Shown piece by piece: positions 8,340 through 14,769 of a stretch of 16,090 bases of DNA. A model generated the notes under the pieces. That model made no database searches and had not been told where the DNA came from. It saw only the letters and a program-made list of their open reading frames with translations. Both the position numbers and the translations under genes were made by a program. Origin of the DNA: Bacteriovoracaceae bacterium UBA7695 (GTDB lineage: Bacteria > Bdellovibrionota > Bacteriovoracia > Bacteriovoracales > Bacteriovoracaceae); the NCBI GenBank assembly GCA_002482685.1, contig DLGL01000036.1:32005-48094 (forward strand), written 5' to 3'. Each line of letters begins with the position of its first letter. Position 1 is the stretch's first letter.

Positions 8340-8883
8340 AATTAATCTGGAAGCTAATGTAATATATATCTTCCACACTGCCATCAACTAAAAATGAATT
8401 AATGGCCGCCTTAATCTCTTCTTTTAAGTATGCTTTCCCTTCTTTTTTGAGAAGGTCATCAGCTCTCTTTGTATTCAGGATGCTGATGATTGAGTCACGA
8501 ATCTGAGGTTTTCTTGCCTCAAATTCTGCCGCTTTTGCAGAGTCACTCATCTTAAGTACCGCATCTAAACGAACGTATCTTCGAGGGCCTTCACCTTGAG
8601 CTAAATTCACAGTGAAGCTATCAAGCGGAAGAAGATTTTCTTTCTTCACAATTTCGACAGCTTTTTGTTCACCGGTTGCTTCGTCTGAACCTTCAGCTGG
8701 AGCATCTTTCTCTTTAAGTAACTGAGTCAGGTCTGGACGCTTAGATTCCATATCCATGAACCGATATTGGAAATAAGCAACGACTCCCATAGCAACAATG
8801 TTCACTACCATCAGGAGCGTTAGTAAGGGACTTTTTGACGAGGGCGCTGTGGCACCTGGTCCTGCTTTAATATCTTCAGCCAT
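8338..8883 (-). CDS. fliL: FliL, flagellar basal-body and stator-associated protein
   Basis: From the ATG at 8883 the protein is 181 residues: a short cytoplasmic tail, one membrane helix (about 19-41), an acidic linker (48-80), then the periplasmic FliL domain starting LLPLDSFTVNLA (84-95) with GPRRYVRLDAVLKMS (99-113). It ends in VEDIYYISFQIN, matching the family's usual end. FliL is known to sit around the stator and affect torque and stator recruitment. An ATG 8 codons earlier (8907) is in frame. The later one is preferred because AAAGG lies 5 bases before it and because the predicted transcript starts near 8921, which would leave only about 14 leader bases for the earlier ATG. It is the first gene of the operon. 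Confidence 0.95.
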   Translation of the reverse strand: MAEDIKAGPGATAPSSKSPLLTLLMVVNIVAMGVVAYFQYRFMDMESKRPDLTQLLKEKDAPAEGSDEATGEQKAVEIVKKENLLPLDSFTVNLAQGEGPRRYVRLDAVLKMSDSAKAAEFEARKPQIRDSIISILNTKRADDLLKKEGKAYLKEEIKAAINSFLVDGSVEDIYYISFQIN

Positions 8884-8927
8884 TTTAACCTTTGAGCGAG
8901 ATCCCATTCCATTGGGCTTCTGTCAAA

Positions 8928-8956
8928 ATTATAACTTTCCCTTGCGATTGAAGCAA
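8928..8956 (-). promoter_or_regulatory. Sigma70-type promoter of the fliL-flhF operon
   Basis: On the minus strand the -35 element TTGCTT (8951-8956) and a perfect -10 TATAAT (8928-8933) are 17 bp apart. Transcription would start near 8921, about 38 bases before the fliL ATG at 8883. No sigma54 -24/-12 pair with correct spacing was seen here, so this flagellar operon looks housekeeping-sigma driven. Confidence 0.75.
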
Positions 8957-8958
8957 GG
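8940..8958. promoter_or_regulatory. Inverted repeat overlapping the fliL -35 element (possible operator)
   Basis: CCTTGC and GCAAGG form perfect 6-base arms separated by 7 bases. The dyad covers the whole -35 hexamer and part of the spacer, where a repressor would block RNA polymerase. Six-base arms can arise by chance, so this is only a candidate. Confidence 0.35.
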
Positions 8959-9066
8959 ATGACCCTTACCCCGGGGAAGAAATTGCCTTATTTAGTGATA
9001 TCGGCAAGAAGTGCCCGGTAAAATATGACGGTGTAGACTAGTCTGGCTTTCTTGAGCTAAGGACAT

Positions 9067-9094
9067 AAAAAAACCCCGGCCTTAACCGGGGTTT
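9067..9094 (-). terminator. Intrinsic terminator after the DsbA-like gene
   Basis: On the minus strand AAACCCCGG, loop TTAAGG, CCGGGGTTT, then continuing Ts (7 in a row, 9067-9073). It lies 27 bases after the stop of the gene at 9121-9900 and isolates that gene from the fliL promoter downstream. The 110 bases between this terminator and the fliL -35 element hold no gene that I can see. Confidence 0.92.
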
Positions 9095-9120
9095 CTTTAA
9101 TCAGATATCTGGAACGAAAC

Positions 9121-9900
9121 TTAAAGAGAGATTTTACCGCGCTTCTTAAGCTCAGCAATCAAATCGTCAAAGTGCTGAGTTGGGTAAGCACCTTTAACTG
9201 GAATACCGTTTAGAAGAAAACCAGGAGTTCCCTGGAAGCCAAATTTAGCCGCTTCGGCCATATCTGCATCGATACGAGCTTGAACTGCAGGAGATTTTAC
9301 GTCCTTTGCAAGTTTTGCCATATCAACTTTGAGCTTCTTAGCTTCTTCTTTTAAGAAAGCTTCGCCGTTTTGAAGAGCGCGCTGATTCTTGTAGATAGCA
9401 TCATGAAACTGCCATGCTTTTTCTGGAGACTGAAGACGAATGGCTTCATAGTACTGAGAAGCAGGCATTGCTTGTGGGTGAAAACTAAGTGGAAGGTGCT
9501 TATAAGCAAAACGAATTTTGCCTTCATACTTTTTCATTAGTTCCATCACTGTTGCATAGCCACGTGAACAGAACGGACATTCAAAATCAGAATATTCAAT
9601 CAATGTAATTGGCGCAGAGGCATTTCCACGGAAAGACTCGTCAGAGCGGATTTCGGCCTGAAGAGGATTGTTGAAACTGTCTTCAAGAGCTTTTTTCTCA
9701 TCTTGCTCACGCTTCTTGCCCTGACCTTCCTGAGCTACTTTTACAGCAGCATTTAGTGCATCAATGAATTTTTCAGGATTAGCTTCGATAGCTTCAGTGA
9801 TGATTTCAGGATTTTCCTTCATCATTTTTTTTAATTCATCTTTAGAGGTACAGGCAGTGGCGACAACCAAGGCCAGAACCATAAGGATACGACTTTTCAT
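9121..9900 (-). CDS. DsbA/BdbD-like thiol-disulfide oxidoreductase lipoprotein
   Basis: The 259 residues begin with a lipoprotein signal (hydrophobic 5-15, lipobox VATAC, Cys17). The residue after Cys17 is Thr, so there is no Asp retention signal. A charged helical segment follows (20-75), then a thioredoxin-fold DsbA domain. The active site is CPFC (108-111) in YSDFECPFCSRGY, and the cis-proline loop is GTPGFLLNG (224-232). The helical insertion between them (about 140-210) fits the DsbA/BdbD class. It probably introduces or isomerises disulfides in exported proteins. The Cys-rich lipoprotein at 11087 is a possible client, by inference only. AAGGA precedes the ATG by about 8 bases. The 76 bases upstream contain a weak promoter-like pair (TTCATT, CATAAT). 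The gene ends at a strong terminator. Confidence 0.9.
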   Translation of the reverse strand: MKSRILMVLALVVATACTSKDELKKMMKENPEIITEAIEANPEKFIDALNAAVKVAQEGQGKKREQDEKKALEDSFNNPLQAEIRSDESFRGNASAPITLIEYSDFECPFCSRGYATVMELMKKYEGKIRFAYKHLPLSFHPQAMPASQYYEAIRLQSPEKAWQFHDAIYKNQRALQNGEAFLKEEAKKLKVDMAKLAKDVKSPAVQARIDADMAEAAKFGFQGTPGFLLNGIPVKGAYPTQHFDDLIAELKKRGKISL

Positions 9901-9976
9901 GCAAATTCCTTTTCAATCGAGGTAAGAGAACAATTATGTTTTATTCACAATATAGTAATGAATGGGGGGATTAATT

Positions 9977-10984
9977 TCAACCTTTGGGTTTCTCATTATC
10001 GAGATTTTTCTGAATATAATCGAGATACTTGTTCAGTTTACGCGTGTTCTCTCTAATGTAGGCGTAACCCACAAGGTGTACCCGACTGAAGTAGTTACCC
10101 TTCATGAAAGAGCGCATAGTCGAAAAAATTCCAAAGGCTGCCCCTGAGACCTTTTCATATAAATGAAATCCCAAGGCCAGGTAACCAACAGTGATCAGCA
10201 TGATAGTCAGGGTAACAATGTCATCCATAATAAACATCTGGTAAGAGAAAAATTTATTGGCCTCTTTAGAATTGGAGATAGTCTTGGCAGCAAGTTCCAC
10301 CATATTTTGAAAAACCGCTGTGGAGTTTTCGATAATAAAAACGCAGCTGCATATTCCTATGATGATTAACAAGATACCAAAATGAAGCATGAAGATCCGG
10401 TCAATCACAGGTTTGTGAATTCTCGAAAATTGAGGGGGAATACTATTGGTGATGATCTCCCCTTTTTTTCTCGATTCCCTCAGGTACTCAAAGAAAAACT
10501 CAGAGAATCTGGTGAGGAGGTTATAGGTGCTAAATTCATCCACTTTATAAAGGGAATTTGGATTTTCCAGAACCCGCTCGCAGTATTCACCGATATTACG
10601 AAATGGTCGCAGAATAATCCATCCCACATAAGTTCCAATAAAAAAGAGAAAAATATGAAAGGCAAAAAGGATAGTGAAGCTCTCCATAGATTCAGACAGC
10701 AGATAATTATAAAAGACTGACTCATCCTGATAGTCAGGAAAGCCATGGGCCTTAAAAAAAGCGTAGTTTAGTCGCATCACTTGAAACAAGCACGTATAGA
10801 CAAAGGTGTTGATAATAAATGAAATACCAGAAACCTTGAGACCAGTCCCCAGCATGAAGCGGGTGTCTTCATTTTTAAAGAGCCTTCCGAGTTCTTCTTT
10901 GGGACGGATTAAGAATTGTTTCATCCTTCCATCATACCAGTAAGCTAAACTGTTAAAACTAGGCAGAATTGTTTTATCCAACAA
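9977..10984 (-). CDS. Unrecognised four-helix membrane protein with two HAMP-like segments
   Basis: I do not recognise this 335-residue protein by family. It has four membrane helices at about 48-69, 103-125, 196-218 and 255-276. Each pair is followed by a HAMP-like amphipathic stretch. The first starts RPFRNIGEYCERVL (126-139) and reaches VDEFSTYNLLTRFSEFFFEYL. The second starts FSTMRSFMKGNYFSRV (287-302) and reaches RENTRKLNKYLDYI. The repeated TM-loop-TM-HAMP layout suggests an internal duplication. No kinase, cyclase or methyl-accepting output domain is present. It might be a sensor or adaptor that signals to a partner, but this is inference. The start is uncertain: TTG at 10984 or 10981 with weak GAG about 9 bases upstream, or ATG at 10924 with GGAAGG touching it. 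It diverges from the gene at 11087. No terminator is visible between it and the DsbA-like gene 76 bases on. Confidence 0.8.
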   Translation of the reverse strand: MLDKTILPSFNSLAYWYDGRMKQFLIRPKEELGRLFKNEDTRFMLGTGLKVSGISFIINTFVYTCLFQVMRLNYAFFKAHGFPDYQDESVFYNYLLSESMESFTILFAFHIFLFFIGTYVGWIILRPFRNIGEYCERVLENPNSLYKVDEFSTYNLLTRFSEFFFEYLRESRKKGEIITNSIPPQFSRIHKPVIDRIFMLHFGILLIIIGICSCVFIIENSTAVFQNMVELAAKTISNSKEANKFFSYQMFIMDDIVTLTIMLITVGYLALGFHLYEKVSGAAFGIFSTMRSFMKGNYFSRVHLVGYAYIRENTRKLNKYLDYIQKNLDNEKPKG

Positions 10985-11023
10985 ATTAAATCACTCAAGT
11001 TCAATGAGATAGAAACAAATTAC

Positions 11024-11050
11024 TAAAGTCTCAAGAGCTTAAACCGATAG
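11024..11050 (+). promoter_or_regulatory. Sigma28 (FliA)-type flagellar promoter
   Basis: TAAAGTCT (11024-11031), 11 bases, ACCGATAG (11043-11050). The known enterobacterial FliA consensus is TAAAGTTT, N11, GCCGATAA, so 7 of 8 and 6 of 8 bases match with exact spacing. Transcription would start near 11058, about 29 bases before the lipoprotein ATG at 11087. No good sigma70 -35 is paired with the TATGAG just downstream. Confidence 0.6.
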
Positions 11051-11086
11051 GGTATGAGAATCGTCTGAGACGAAGGAGTTTTTTTT

Positions 11087-11665
11087 ATGAAAGCATTACC
11101 TCAATTACTTTTTTTCGCAAGCTTGCTGGCCTTAGCAGGATGTGGGAAAGGCAATGAATCTGGTAGGAACAGTAACGCCAGTCGGTCGTGTGTCGCCTTC
11201 GGACCCAACGGTCAATGCTCAGCATACGCAACCATTAACAACATTAACTCAAACTACTCTTATGGTGGGGTGAGCTTAAATACAGTTCAAGCTGAAAACC
11301 CATGTATCCTCTCGAATAGCTGGGGACAAACGAATTTGAATCGTCAGGCCATCAGTACAAGAATTTCAATGCCTACAATTGTTACTAACGGTGACATGTA
11401 TGTTGGTGTTACTTCTTACGGCGACGTTGCGGCGATTATTGGTAATGGTACAAACCAACCACTATTTGTAGCTTACCTTTGTCCGCGTGCTATTTCAGGT
11501 CAGGGTACACTTTATCCTCAAATCACTATTGGTGCTTATACAAACTGTGCAGTTAAATACATCACATCTGCCAACATGGCCTTCCCAGACGGAAGTCAGG
11601 CCAACTTCAGAGCCCCGGTTTACGGATCTTCAAGACAAGTTCCTTTTTCATTCTGTCAGCAATAA
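11087..11665 (+). CDS. Cysteine-rich secreted lipoprotein of unknown function
   Basis: I do not recognise a family. The 192 residues begin with a lipoprotein signal (MKALPQ, hydrophobic 7-17, lipobox LAGC, Cys19). A Gly/Asn/Ser-rich linker and an Asn- and Tyr-rich, beta-looking domain follow. After Cys19 there are six cysteines (35, 44, 73, 132, 154, 190), an even number that fits three disulfides in an oxidising compartment. The first pair sits in CVAFGPNGQC. AAGGAG lies 8 bases (all T) before the ATG, a strong ribosome site. The sigma28-type promoter upstream suggests expression with late flagellar genes, such as a flagellar outer-membrane or surface-associated role; this is inference. It ends at a shared terminator and is convergent with the amidase gene. 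Confidence 0.85.
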   Translation: MKALPQLLFFASLLALAGCGKGNESGRNSNASRSCVAFGPNGQCSAYATINNINSNYSYGGVSLNTVQAENPCILSNSWGQTNLNRQAISTRISMPTIVTNGDMYVGVTSYGDVAAIIGNGTNQPLFVAYLCPRAISGQGTLYPQITIGAYTNCAVKYITSANMAFPDGSQANFRAPVYGSSRQVPFSFCQQ

Positions 11666-11687
11666 AATTTAAATTGATTGAAATACT

Positions 11688-11717
11688 AAAAAGCCTGGTG
11701 AAAACCAGGCTTTTTTT
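11688..11717. terminator. Bidirectional intrinsic terminator
   Basis: AAAAAGCCTGGT, loop GAAA, ACCAGGCTTTTT then two more Ts. The 12-bp stem has T-runs on the 3' side of both strands, so it serves the lipoprotein gene (plus) and the amidase gene (minus), whose stop codon lies within its edge. Confidence 0.93.
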
Positions 11718-12438
11718 ATTTTGTCTTATTGATAAAGGCCATTACACCTTGGGCGATAGCCTTGGCCATCCCGTCCATGAATTTGTCTTGATTCACTTTT
11801 TTAAGCTCCTCAGCGTTAGATACAAATCCAACCTCTACCAGAAGACCTGGTCGCTTTGAGAGGGCCAGAACATAAAATAGACCGGGCTTAATCCCCCGGT
11901 CATCAATTTTGTTGATCTTGATAACTGGCTTCACTTTTTCATGAACCAATCGGGCGAGCTCTTTAGAATGATGAACTGTTTGCTGAACAACTAAATCCAC
12001 AAGAATCTGGTTAACGATTAACTCTTCACCTTTAAGATTTAAATTCTCTGAGCGCTCAACCTTATTGGCCGCCACATTTGAATTGTTATCAAGATAATAA
12101 AGTTCAAAGCCATGACTTTTAGCATTCGTTGAAGAATTAAAATGTATTGATAAAAAAAGATCGGCCTTAACCATGTCCGCTAAATCCGCTCGTTCCTGAA
12201 GGCTTACGGCCCGGTCAAAACTGCGGGTTAAATAAGTGGAAGTTGATTTTGAAAGCTCGTCTTTTACTTTCTTCGCAAGTCTGAGGGAAAGATCTTTTTC
12301 AAAAATTTTACGCGTTTTTTTTGCATCAAGATGTCCAACAGCGCCGGACTCTTCGCCTCCGTGACCAGGATCAATCAGAACAACTTTTGCCTGAAGGATT
12401 TGAGGAAGGAAAAAGAGGAAAAAAAAGAAATATTTCAT
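11716..12438 (-). CDS. N-acetylmuramoyl-L-alanine amidase, Amidase_3 (AmiC type)
   Basis: The 240 residues have a signal peptide (1-17, ending LQA) and then the catalytic domain almost at once, with no AMIN domain. The zinc ligands and catalytic residue of the family are visible: His26 in DPGHGG (23-28), Glu47 in FEKDLSLRLA, His99 in FLSIHFN, and Glu202 in LLVEVGFVSN. The segment between SHGFELYYL (108-116) and the second half contains an insertion (about 117-155, with NQILVDLVVQQ) like the regulatory helix of AmiA/B/C, which suggests control by a LytM-type activator. It should cleave the stem peptide from the glycan in the periplasm. Its ATG overlaps the SpoIID-like gene by 4 bases (ATGA), pointing to joint action on peptidoglycan. 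Confidence 0.95.
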   Translation of the reverse strand: MKYFFFFLFFLPQILQAKVVLIDPGHGGEESGAVGHLDAKKTRKIFEKDLSLRLAKKVKDELSKSTSTYLTRSFDRAVSLQERADLADMVKADLFLSIHFNSSTNAKSHGFELYYLDNNSNVAANKVERSENLNLKGEELIVNQILVDLVVQQTVHHSKELARLVHEKVKPVIKINKIDDRGIKPGLFYVLALSKRPGLLVEVGFVSNAEELKKVNQDKFMDGMAKAIAQGVMAFINKTK

Positions 12439-13562
12439 TGTCGGTAAGCAGTCATTATCCGGTGACGGGGAAAGTAAAAGGAGAGAATTTGTTTGTAATC
12501 GTAACCACGTTTGGCCAGCTCAAGTGCACCCAGCTGACACATACCTACGCCATGGCCATATCCCTGACCTTCGACTTTAAATTCATTGTTTTTGGCTGTC
12601 ATAATAAAATTATTTGACGGCAGGACATCACGGCCCACAGTATTTCTCAGGTAGGATTTTTTAATAATGTGGAGACGGTCACCAGCGTAAAGTCTGATCT
12701 CGGAATTATGAAGTGAATCAGGCATGAGCTTTAAGTTATGATCAGTCACTGTATCTGAATAATATTTTTTGAGAACTTGATCGACCATATTGACCAGTTT
12801 CTTATTCTGAATTTTTCCGTTCCAATCTTTCAGGCCCGTTTTTTTACAAAAGGTACAATTTACGGAACGATACCCTTCTTCAACCCCACCCCAAACCTGA
12901 TCAGGTCTGAGAGTTTTTCCGCCACACTTTGAATGAAAAAAGGCAGGAGAAATTTTTCCTGAGGGTCCGATGAGAATTTCGCCTTCTGTATCCTTAGAAG
13001 CTTTTAAAGTGTTCTCTGTCGCATCAAAAAATGTTCCCGAGACTTGATCTTTCTCAGAGCTCTCAAGATCATAAAGTTTACCTGTATGAGATTTTTTTAG
13101 TCTCTCATAGGCGTATGTTCTGGCGGCCACTGCTTGTGCTTTCAAGGCTTCAACTGGCCATGAACCATGCATCTCTTTAGCGAGCAATGTCGTAATATAA
13201 GCTTCGAGAGGAATTGAATTGACCAGATCGCAGCGCTCATTAGTTCCAGCTGTCAGAAGCTGAAGCTCGCCCTGATACTTGTGACGGCCCCAGGAAATAA
13301 GTCCCGTAGGAGAGCTCAGCGAGGCCACCAGAATGGAGTTTTTGTTAGACCCAAGAGTCTTTCGGCTGCCACAGTTAAAGGCCAGGGACTTGCGACCACT
13401 ATATTGTTTAGAGCGCCGACTGTCCTTAACGGTCTTCTGAAGGTCCATACCTTCGACAACAACATTATTTAAAGATTTTGCGATGAGAACTTTAACAGAT
13501 GGAACTGCAGCATCGGCAGTACATATAATTGAAAAGAATAAGAACAATCCTGTTCGAAGCAT
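12435..13562 (-). CDS. SpoIID/LytB-domain peptidoglycan glycan-strand hydrolase
   Basis: The 375 residues have a signal peptide (1-19). The SpoIID domain has its core at LEAYITTLLAKEMHGSWPVE (119-138) followed by ALKAQAVAARTYAYE (139-153). Glu130 aligns with the catalytic Glu known in Bacillus SpoIID. HSKCGG (210-215) and CTFC (236-239) could bind a metal or form disulfides. The C-terminal GQGYGHGVGMCQLGA (332-346) is a family hallmark. SpoIID is known to cut glycan strands after amidases remove stem peptides, which matches the amidase encoded in the 4-base-overlapping gene downstream. In a non-sporulating Gram-negative it would act in division or wall remodelling. The ATG has AGGATAGGG just upstream. 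The 64-base gap to the UDG-like gene shows no clear terminator. Confidence 0.93.
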   Translation of the reverse strand: MLRTGLFLFFSIICTADAAVPSVKVLIAKSLNNVVVEGMDLQKTVKDSRRSKQYSGRKSLAFNCGSRKTLGSNKNSILVASLSSPTGLISWGRHKYQGELQLLTAGTNERCDLVNSIPLEAYITTLLAKEMHGSWPVEALKAQAVAARTYAYERLKKSHTGKLYDLESSEKDQVSGTFFDATENTLKASKDTEGEILIGPSGKISPAFFHSKCGGKTLRPDQVWGGVEEGYRSVNCTFCKKTGLKDWNGKIQNKKLVNMVDQVLKKYYSDTVTDHNLKLMPDSLHNSEIRLYAGDRLHIIKKSYLRNTVGRDVLPSNNFIMTAKNNEFKVEGQGYGHGVGMCQLGALELAKRGYDYKQILSFYFPRHRIMTAYRQ

Positions 13563-13626
13563 TAATCCCTATCCTTGGAATTACTATTCAAGACCTAAAC
13601 TATCTTACCCGTAAACCGTATAAAAA

Positions 13627-14460
13627 TCAGAGTTTTTTTAGGAACTGCATGATTTTCTGCATATCGGCCCAGGCGGTCTTCTTCATATTTTGATTATTTT
13701 CTATGATACTCGGATGGAAGAGAGGAACCACGGCAAAAGTTCCAATATTTTCTATCTTTCGGTTAAAGAACTGCCCGTGAACCTGGGCCAGGCGCTCTTG
13801 TCCTTTCAGAATCTTATGAGTTGAGTTGGCACCAAGGGTGACGATGATTTCCGGTCGGTAATACCCCACTACTTTCATCACTTCACTTGAGAGATCTCTC
13901 TCACCGGAAAGTGTTGGATAAATTATCACTTCCTCATCAATGAGCTTCATGGCCGATAACATCCGGCCGAAAAGCTCAGCCGTTTTCAGAGGGAAAGCTG
14001 GCAGAAGTTGATTAAGAAATCCATCCTTAAGTTCGGCTTCAAACTCACCGGCAGGTCGGAAGCTCTCAGCTACAAACAAGATCCTGACCTTACCGGGCTC
14101 TTTATTTTTAAGACACAACTCAAGGGCCTCTTCTTCAATCGAGAGGTCCATCCGAAGATCGTAGAAGCCACTATATTGTGGGATGCCATCCCAGGTTGGA
14201 TCTGGCTTAAATGCAATTTCACCGCCCTCAATTTTGATCGAAGTCAGCTTATTTTCCCCAAGCTTTTCCTGAGCATATCTCTCAAGTGATTCCATAACCT
14301 GGGCTTTTTCCGTAAATTGAGCGGCGGTCGTTTTAGCAGGAGGGGCGTTAAAGGCAGACTTCTGAACCCAATGGACATGACCGAACAACGCCTCTGAAAA
14401 GGTCGTTGGATTCTGCGGTTGACGCATCCTCAACAAATTCTGCTTAAACAAATCATCCAT
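13627..14460 (-). CDS. Divergent uracil-DNA-glycosylase-fold protein
   Basis: The C-terminal half resembles family 4/5 UDG-like proteins. It shows VRILFVAES, then LFGRMLSAMKL, then PEIIVTLGANSTHKIL, then VVPLFHPSIIENNQNMKKTAW in the expected order. The usual GEAPG motif is replaced by AESFRPAG, and the cysteine-containing NVVKCRPP segment is replaced by IIYPTLSGERDL. Only one cysteine is present in the whole protein, so a 4Fe-4S cluster is ruled out. The HPS motif is retained. The first 120 residues or so match nothing I know. Activity is therefore doubtful. Start choice: ATG at 14460 is preferred, leaving a 99-base shared upstream region with the divergent gene. ATG at 14475 and GTG at 14523 are in frame, and none has a well-spaced ribosome site. 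Confidence 0.75.
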   Translation of the reverse strand: MDDLFKQNLLRMRQPQNPTTFSEALFGHVHWVQKSAFNAPPAKTTAAQFTEKAQVMESLERYAQEKLGENKLTSIKIEGGEIAFKPDPTWDGIPQYSGFYDLRMDLSIEEEALELCLKNKEPGKVRILFVAESFRPAGEFEAELKDGFLNQLLPAFPLKTAELFGRMLSAMKLIDEEVIIYPTLSGERDLSSEVMKVVGYYRPEIIVTLGANSTHKILKGQERLAQVHGQFFNRKIENIGTFAVVPLFHPSIIENNQNMKKTAWADMQKIMQFLKKL

Positions 14461-14559
14461 ACCCTTTCTTAGCATAAATCGGCGGATATTTCCTAGCACT
14501 AATAAACCTAATCCCCCTCTCACAACCCGCCGAAACGATGTTCAAGTGAGGAGAAACTT

Positions 14560-14769
14560 ATGTCTGACATTGATTTTAAATTTGAAAACTTTGAAGAATA
14601 CTTTGGTGGCGCTGAGCAAGTAAAGAAAACCATGGACGAATGCAAAGTCTGCGGATCAAAACTCCTCTTATCCCATATGCCAGATTACAAAAACCTACTG
14701 GTTCAGGAAACTGCACGTTGTATGGATTGTGGCTGTGGAAACCGTCGGGTCATTCACATTCTTAACTAA
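14560..14769 (+). CDS. Small zinc-ribbon-like protein of unknown function
   Basis: The 69 residues have an acidic, aromatic N-terminus and then Cys28-x2-Cys31 and Cys54-x2-Cys57-x-Cys59, a pattern expected to bind one zinc ion (the fifth cysteine is spare). There is no signal or membrane segment, so it is probably cytoplasmic. I do not recognise a family. A strong ribosome site (GAGGAG, 6 bases before the ATG) supports a real gene. It is divergent from the UDG-like gene and convergent with uvrC, and its stop overlaps the uvrC stop by 4 bases on the opposite strand. Neighbours suggest, weakly, a nucleic-acid role. Confidence 0.82.
   Translation: MSDIDFKFENFEEYFGGAEQVKKTMDECKVCGSKLLLSHMPDYKNLLVQETARCMDCGCGNRRVIHILN

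Noticed and set aside
8985..9025. GCCGATAT on the minus strand as a sigma28 -10 for fliL
   Set aside because: No TAAA-type -35 lies at the right distance upstream.
8996..9030. Possible sigma54 promoter on the minus strand (GGGCAC...TTGCC)
   Set aside because: The GG and GC doublets are about 8 bases apart instead of the required 10, and a good sigma70 promoter lies closer to fliL.
9035..9044. Perfect palindrome AGACTAGTCT between the terminator and the fliL promoter
   Set aside because: Ten bases only, not extended by flanking bases, and likely enough by chance in a gap of this size.
14479..14533. Inverted repeat TCGGCGG / CCGCCGA between the divergent UDG-like and zinc-ribbon genes
   Set aside because: Seven-base arms 41 bases apart, with no promoter elements recognised around them.
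14503..14536. TAAACCTA ... GCCGAAAC as a sigma28 promoter for the zinc-ribbon gene
   Set aside because: The spacer is 18 bases rather than 11, and both boxes match poorly.
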